A DNA stretch of 47,878 bases from Gnetum montanum (Eukaryota > Streptophyta > Gnetopsida > Gnetales > Gnetaceae), in contig MNCI01019113.1 of assembly GCA_015680685.1 (NCBI GenBank), forward strand, positions 366,301-414,178, given 5' to 3'. The notes below the pieces were generated by a model. The model saw nothing but the letters and a program-made list of their open reading frames with translations, had not been told where the DNA came from and made no database searches. A program made the translations under genes and the position numbers. Below, piece after piece: positions 42,200 through 47,878 of the stretch; positions within the stretch are counted from its first letter, which is position 1; every line of letters starts with the position of its first letter.

Positions 42200-43500
42200 T
42201 AGATCTCTTACAGATGGGACTTGGGCTTGGGTTGCTTAGTTTTCTTAGGGGTAGGGGCCCTAGTGCTCAATTTTTTCTTGTTGGTTATGGCCTTTGCTTC
42301 GACCATGGCGGTTACGAGGTGCTTGTTCATCCTCTTGTGTTGCCATTTAGTAGGCCTACCCAGGTTGCTAGTGGGGTTTGCCCTTGAAGGAGGAGAGACC
42401 AAGACATTGCCCATTGTTGGGCTTCAGGTAGGTAAGGGGCCATCACGTTTTGACACCCTTATGACAAATGGTGGTTTAGGAGTTATTGTGGGGCCAACTC
42501 GCTATGGCACCTTGATGATGAAAGGTCACCTAGTAGTTGTTGTTGCTGCATCATGCCAATTTAATGTCCCAATGGACAATTGGTTTGGTTGCTAGTTTAA
42601 CATCTTAGTGGATGATTGCTATGGAACCTTGACCACAAAGGGTGTTGTGGTTGCTTGAGGTGGCACCTTAATAACAAAGGAGGGCCTCTTTCTTATGGAG
42701 GTTGAGGGGATCCTTGCCTTGCTGGGAGGCATGCAGATCACAAAAGGTTGTTGTGTAGGTTTAGAATTTCCACCTACATTGATGGAGTTTATGATGTAGG
42801 GGGGATTATCTGCATTGGATTGGCTTGCTGCGGCGAGCAATAGTTGGCCCCGTTCTATCATTCTTTGCAGGTTGTCCTGGAAAGCATGATAGTTTTTCGT
42901 ACTATGACCAGACATCTGGTGGTAATGATAGTATTAGTCTAACTTGAAATGTTGTGGGACTAGGGGCTCATTTGGTACTACTAAGGCATGTTTCCTTAGG
43001 AGTTCATTATACCTATCATGTTTTTGGTGGGTAATTTCTAATACATGTTTGTATTGGATTTGCTAAACTTTTAGGAGTTACTCTAGTAGTTTAGAGGGTT
43101 CCATTGGTAGAGGTGTATACTTTGAGAAATCCTTATGCTCAAAGTTGGACCTTGGGGTGGTCCCTATCGATGTAGGTGAGTTTGCATTAGAGATGGTAGC
43201 TTTGTGAGTTGGGACTTTGGGCTGCTTGTCCATCGAGCCTCAGTTGGTTGCTTTTGTGCTTGCAAATACTGTTTCCATTGTTGCATTTTGCTTGTGCACA
43301 TGTTTCTTTTTGTAGGCCATGTAGGCTAGGTCATTTCTAGCTTGCATTGCCTCCTCTATCCCCTTCGTTTGGGCAAAGGATTGGTTGAGAGACTTTGGGG
43401 CCAAGTAATATAGTTTGGACTTAATGAAGTTGTTCATTGCATCCTTGAAGATGGCCAGTAGGTGCATCTCTATTAGGGGTTCATGCATTTTGCTAATGTG
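42200..43500 (-). pseudogene. gag: gag remnant of the Tat-like element
   Basis: 43488-43240 has EMHLLAIFKDAMNNFIKSKL and APKSLNQSFAQTKGIEEAMQ, a typical late Gag segment. After a gap comes YHYHQMSGHSTKNYHAFQDN and LQRMIERGQLLL (about 42930-42820), matching the zinc-knuckle region of Tat-type Gag proteins. The cysteines of the knuckle are lost (Y-H-Y-H-Q). A repeated FVVKVP / FVIKVP word follows (42700-42440), unlike most Gags. Stops and shifts are common. Confidence 0.7.
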
Positions 43501-43619
43501 GCATTCCAGTGTAGGAGGAATCTTGGCATGGGCTCTAGGGGCCCTTGCTTGACTTGCATGAGCTAGTCAAGGGTTGCTTCAGGAAACCATCAATTTTAGG
43601 CTTCTACATCTTCAACGAA
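43501..43619. other. Short spacer, no feature
   Basis: Links the gag remnant to the palindromic repeat region; nothing recognised. Confidence 0.4.
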
Positions 43620-44470
43620 AAATTTGTCTAAGTGTCAAAACTTGACAAATTTTTTCTAAGTGTCATGTTACACTCTCTAACGTAGCAGGCACCCAATTTG
43701 TCTCTAACGTAGCACACATTGAGGCCTATTTTGCAAGATTTTTCTAAGTGTTAGCAATAGTCCCATGAAAATTTTTCTAAGTATCTTGCTATGCTCTCAC
43801 TCTGCTTGCTAAACTCCCTAGTGTAGCCAGTGTAGCACACACACTTCCGTGGCTAGTTTGCCCAAGGGTCAAGCTAGAAGTGATCATAGGTCTCTTGGGA
43901 AGGACGAAACAGTTTGAAAAATTTTCTATCTCCTAGGTTGTCATGTTTGCTACGCTCCCCAACATAGCTAGTGTGATACATGTCCTAGTATTCGCCCAAG
44001 TACTAGGCTAAAGGTTATCAAAATTGCTCAGGATGAAAAAAAATAGTTTAGCAAATTTTCTATCTCTTAGGTTGCTATGCTCTACTATACTCCCTAGCAT
44101 AGCAAGCGTAGCACAGGTTCTAGTGCCAAGTTTTACCTAAGTGTTGGACAAGGATCTATCAAGCTAAATTGACATGGAAGACACATTTAGCACATTTTCT
44201 AACTTTCGAGGTTGCCTCTCCTACTATGCCCTAGAGTGTAGCTAGCATACCATGAACGAAAAGTGTAAATTTTGTCAAAATTTGGCTAAGTGTTCCTACT
44301 ACACTCTGTTACGCTCCCTAGCATAGCCAGCGTAACAAGTGTGAAACATCAAAATGTTACAAATTTTCACTAAGTGTTGTGTTATGCTTTAGTGTGAAAC
44401 ATCAAAATGTTGCAAAATTTCACTAAGTGTTGTGTTATGCTCTAGAGCGTAGTTAACTTGACATTAGATA
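43620..44470. repeat. Array of degenerate repeats with palindromic core
   Basis: About eight units, 80-140 bases each, mix two words: a 'cactaagtgt(t)' / 'aaattttc(t)' word and a palindromic core such as TTACGCTCCCTAGCATAGC or TATGCTCTAGAGCGTAG. The core folds on itself (CTACGCT..AGCGTAG). The closest pair (44340-44440) repeats 'gtgaaacatcaaaatgtt' with a 54-base period. Related sequence lies at 39000-39370 in the opposite orientation. Confidence 0.7.
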
Positions 44471-44819
44471 AAAGCCTCCAAAAGCCTTTAGAATTTGGCA
44501 TCAACCTTCGTCCCAACTTTGACATTCCTCCGATATCCTTAGTAGTTTGCATTTATTTTACACCCCCATTGATCCCCAAAATTGTTGCTATGCTTGACCC
44601 TCCTTGAAAGAGGGGGAAGACAGTCTCGGAGCATAGCCTCCAAGTTTTATTACTTTGCACTGTTTGTAGGTACATTATGGTCTCTCAAACTTTGGCACAT
44701 GCAGTATGGGTAGTGTAGTCACAGTTTAGCAGTCTTTGGGAACCCATTGCTATTCTTTAGAGCGTAATACTTTGCTACTCTCATGAGAGCATAACATTTC
44801 AACGTAACCCCATTTACAC

Positions 44820-45100
44820 TCATGCCATGTGGCACCCGATTTGCATTTCACGTTAAACCTAGTCCTATAAATAGCTCGATGTTTAGCACTCTAGGGGTTG
44901 GCAAATCAAAAGAGCATTGGGCATTTTAACTTTTTGAGCATGCTTGGCACCCTCGCACATACGCATTTGAGCATCAAAGCTTGGTGCCTCCCAAAATGTA
45001 GTCCACCATTACATTGCACCTATAGAATATGACAATAGCCAACCCAGTAGGTTCAGTCTCCACTGTTGCCATTAGCTCCATGTCTCAGGCATCCTAGAGA
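44820..45100 (+). repeat. LTR U3-like segment with TATA box
   Basis: 'catgccatgtggcacccgat', 'gttaaacctagtcc' and TATAAATA (44866-44873). The minus-strand segment around 38890-38940 has the same order. Probably part of an LTR on the plus strand. Confidence 0.45.
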
Positions 45101-45800
45101 CTGTGATTGCACTACTACATTGCCACTGTGCCTACCTAACGTTGCGTACCATTCTCACCTCTTGTCTAGCAAAGTTATGCTTTCCATTTTTAGGGCGATG
45201 CATTTTTTTGTTCTTAAGCTTTGTTCCATTTTTTCCAAGCATTTTTCTTTAATATTAAGCATAACTCTCACATTTTTCTACTATTTGATACATATTTTCA
45301 TGCTCACATTGCTATTTTCAAGCTGAGACACCCTACTATAGTTTGGCTTAGCCAGTCTCGGTGTTTGCATGTAACACAGTACAAACCCTTTCCACATACG
45401 GTCATTTTAACATCATGTAAGTTCCTGTTTGATCGACCAAACTATTCAAGGCACCTTGTTTCTATTTCCCAACATGGCTCTCACATGGATTCAGGGTTAA
45501 GTTGTATACTTGCAAACCTCTTGGTGTTCTAGCCACTGACATTTTCAGATGTCACAATTTTTGGCACTAGAAAGAGGACCTCCCATTCCGTCTATATTCA
45601 AGGGTAGTCCCATGTGCTTTCTGCACCTCCATCACTAGTGGTAAGCTAGCATAGACATAACACCGCTGTGGACCTACTGTTTTCACATTTTGGCCATTTC
45701 ATGGAATAGGAAGACTCATCGTAAACATTATTGTAAGAGTGGGAGAATGTAAATGTGTTATTTCATACCATTGGTATGGGATCTAGGGGTAACAATTGAA
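45101..45800. other. Intergenic or LTR-derived DNA
   Basis: No coding region is recognised. The frames at 45066-45532 are low-complexity and lack a domain. Confidence 0.4.
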
Positions 45801-46855
45801 CTTGGGTCTATCCTCAAAAAGATGAGTGGCTTGGGGTTATAAATGAGGCCATAAGTACTAGCATCGATTTGTAGAAATACCTCTCACTCAATGTTGTAAT
45901 TTCCTACCTTCATAATTTTTGGCACATTTAGGCCATTTAATGGAGAAATGAAGTTCATTACTAAGAAAAATTTGAATCAACATGAAGGTTAGAAATTTGC
46001 TCTATGGAAAATAAGATTCATAAGCATGCAAATATAATTATGATGTGCTTTCACGTGATTGAGTGCATAAGAAACTATCACTATCGTGATGTTGTCCAAA
46101 ATACTTAGGGCATGAAAAAAAAAGTCAGCTGGGTGTCCATTATGGTAGGGCAAGAAAAAAAAACGGTTGCCATCCTTGGAGAACATTTCATGGGTGTCCA
46201 TTATTGCTTACTCCATAATTGATTTAGAACTCAGCATAGCAAAAGTAGGGGTGGCCCAAAATGACATATTGGTGGAGAAACCACTGAAACAGGAACAACC
46301 AGTAGAATCGATGCGGCCAACTAAACTTGGGTCTATCCTCAAAAAGATGAGTGGCTTGGGGTTATAAATGAGGCTAGAAGTACTAGCATCGATTTGTAGA
46401 AATACCTCTCACTCAATGTTGTAATTTCCTACCTTCCTACTTTTTGGCATATTTAGGCCATTTAATGGAGTAATGAAGGTCATTACTAAGGAAAATTTGA
46501 ATCAACATGAAGGTTAGAAATTTGCTCTATGGAAAATAAGATTCATAAGCATGCAAATATAATTATGATGTGCTTTCATGTGATTGAGTGCATAAGAAAC
46601 TATCACTATCGTGATGTTGTCCAAAATACTTAGGGCATGAAAAAAAAAGTCAGCTGGGTGTCCATTATGGTAGGGCAAAAAAAAAAAAAAAAAAATTGCC
46701 ATCCTTGGAGAACATTTCATGGGTGTCCATTATTGCTTACTCCATAATTGATTTAGGACTCAGCATAGCAAAAGTAGGGGTGGCCCAAAATGACATATTG
46801 GTGGAGAAACCACTGAAACAGGAACAACCAGTAGAGTCAGCGTGGCCAACTAAAC
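45801..46855 (+). repeat. Tandem duplication, period 525-529
   Basis: Unit 1 is 45801-46326 and unit 2 is 46326-46855. They start with CTTGGGTCTATCCTCAAAAA and end GGCCAACTAAAC. Differences are few: an A-run that is 4 bases longer in unit 2 (46678-46697), and scattered substitutions. The short open frames inside are duplicated with it. Confidence 0.93.
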
Positions 46856-46899
46856 GAGAACCAATTCCAAAATCGACCAGAAACCCTGATAAGAATAGA

Positions 46900-47520
46900 G
46901 AAGAAAGTCTTAGCTGAAATTAGGTGCCAGGGCCTGGATCACAGCATGAGCGGTGGCAACGTCTTCATTGAGAAGAATGTCCCAGTCATCGTCCTAGCAA
47001 ATGAAAAGCTCGGTTCCACTCTCCTACCTTCAAATCTCATCACGGTCGCCATCGGACTCTGCCGCACGATGCTCATCTTCACACCTAGCATCATGTCTGT
47101 AGGTGTGAATTCCTGCGATTTGGCTAGAGAACATATCGCGCATGCTGCCTTTGATTTTTCTGCGTTTGCGCCATCCGCCATTATTGCACCTAGCGAGCTT
47201 TGCTGCTGCTGCGTGGAATAATCATTGCAACTATAGTGACCATTTCATGAAAATGTTGGCTCCATGCCCATGCCAACTCTTGCAGTTGCGGTTTCGGTAG
47301 AGCCGTTGCTAGAGACAGAGATGGCACTTCACAGTCGCTGTCGACGACGACGATTATGGTGGTGGTAGTTCATGGCTGTTACAGTCAAACGGAAAGATGA
47401 CGAATAGGAAGAGGTTTAGCAGCAGCCACAGTTACAAGACAGGCCGTTTCTGAGCTGGAGCATGGACATAGACATGGACGTTGATGTTGCTGACATTTTA
47501 GGTGTTTTTCCTTCCACCAA
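46900..47520. other. GC-richer region with overlapping frames, unrecognised
   Basis: Base composition is higher in G+C and CpG than the surroundings. Open frames run on both strands over 46939-47221: plus MSGGNVFIEKNVPVIVLANE and on; minus MADGANAEKSKAACAICSLA and on. I recognise neither. Downstream a plus-strand frame gives MDIDMDVDVADILGVF (47462-47509). It may be an exon, or a remnant of a gene continuing elsewhere. Which strand is coding cannot be decided. Confidence 0.35.
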
Positions 47521-47878
47521 TAAGGGAGCCACCAATCATTCTTAATTTATCATTGGTCACGCGAAGCCTCATCACCTGGTGGCATAACCAATAGGATATA
47601 AACCTTTTAATCAAATTTAATTTTATTTTTTTTTTGCTTTGTTTAAGAAAAAAGGAAAGGGTATATTGTTATTATTCCAAAAGGAAAGAGAAGTTATAGG
47701 ACAATTGTTCAATGTTATATGTGTATGGAACAAGTGTCCTTTGCAATTTTTAAATATCATGGTGGTGATAACTTCCCTTGGTGGTTACAACTAAATTTTA
47801 ATTTCCCATGGTACTTATAACCACCAAGTAGGCCACTTTGTAACTAAATAGGACACTTGGGAACCATAGCTTTTTAAT
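47521..47878. other. AT-rich end of window with an inverted repeat
   Basis: CTTGGTGGTTA (47777-47787) and TAACCACCAAG (47818-47828) form a perfect 11 bp inverted repeat with a 30-base loop. Similar 'ataggacaattg' and 'ataggacacttgg' words at about 47698 and 47849 might be parts of a small transposon. No gene. Confidence 0.5.

Overview
This is nuclear DNA from a plant, most likely a seed plant with a large, repeat-rich genome. A gymnosperm is my best guess, but nothing here proves it. Evidence: AT-rich DNA filled with old LTR retrotransposons, RTE-type LINE remnants and tRNA-derived SINEs; spliced genes; an AP2/ERF transcription factor; and a plant-specific Ole e 1-like secreted protein. There is no bacterial-style operon, CRISPR array or rRNA. 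The window contains four unknown stretches (single N at 13150, 27510 and 27918; a run at 32674-33030).

Layout. 1-4289: end of an LTR, SINE-like copies and a decayed RTE LINE. 4290-13597: a complete but decayed LTR element (element 1, + strand) with two LTRs, a tRNA-Asp-type primer site, gag remnants, no reverse transcriptase, and a long second reading frame for a coiled-coil protein. 13600-15335: dispersed repeats and a long hairpin. 16566-17114: an intact intronless DREB-type AP2/ERF gene (- strand) with a TATA box and three CCAAT boxes. 17760-24168: gene-poor DNA with a probable DUF26 exon remnant and a cluster of short tandem duplications. 24169-26243: a two-exon gene (- strand) for a secreted Ole e 1-domain protein with an extra C-terminal cysteine/tryptophan domain. 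27398-37458: element 2 (- strand), a relative of element 1 with gag, a retropepsin and the same second reading frame. 38150-45500: remnants of a Tat-like Gypsy element (gag zinc-knuckle region and protease, - strand) among several families of tandem and palindromic repeats. 45801-46855: a 525-529 bp tandem duplication. 46900-47520: a GC-richer stretch I cannot identify.

Only two genes look functional: the AP2/ERF regulator and the Ole e 1-like protein. They lie about 7 kb apart on the same strand, with no sign of a joint role. The most unusual content is (a) the C-terminal extension of the Ole e 1 protein and (b) the non-pol second reading frame shared by elements 1 and 2, which replaces the normal polymerase region and suggests a family of non-autonomous elements. 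The sequence around 27330-27918 is very probably misassembled.
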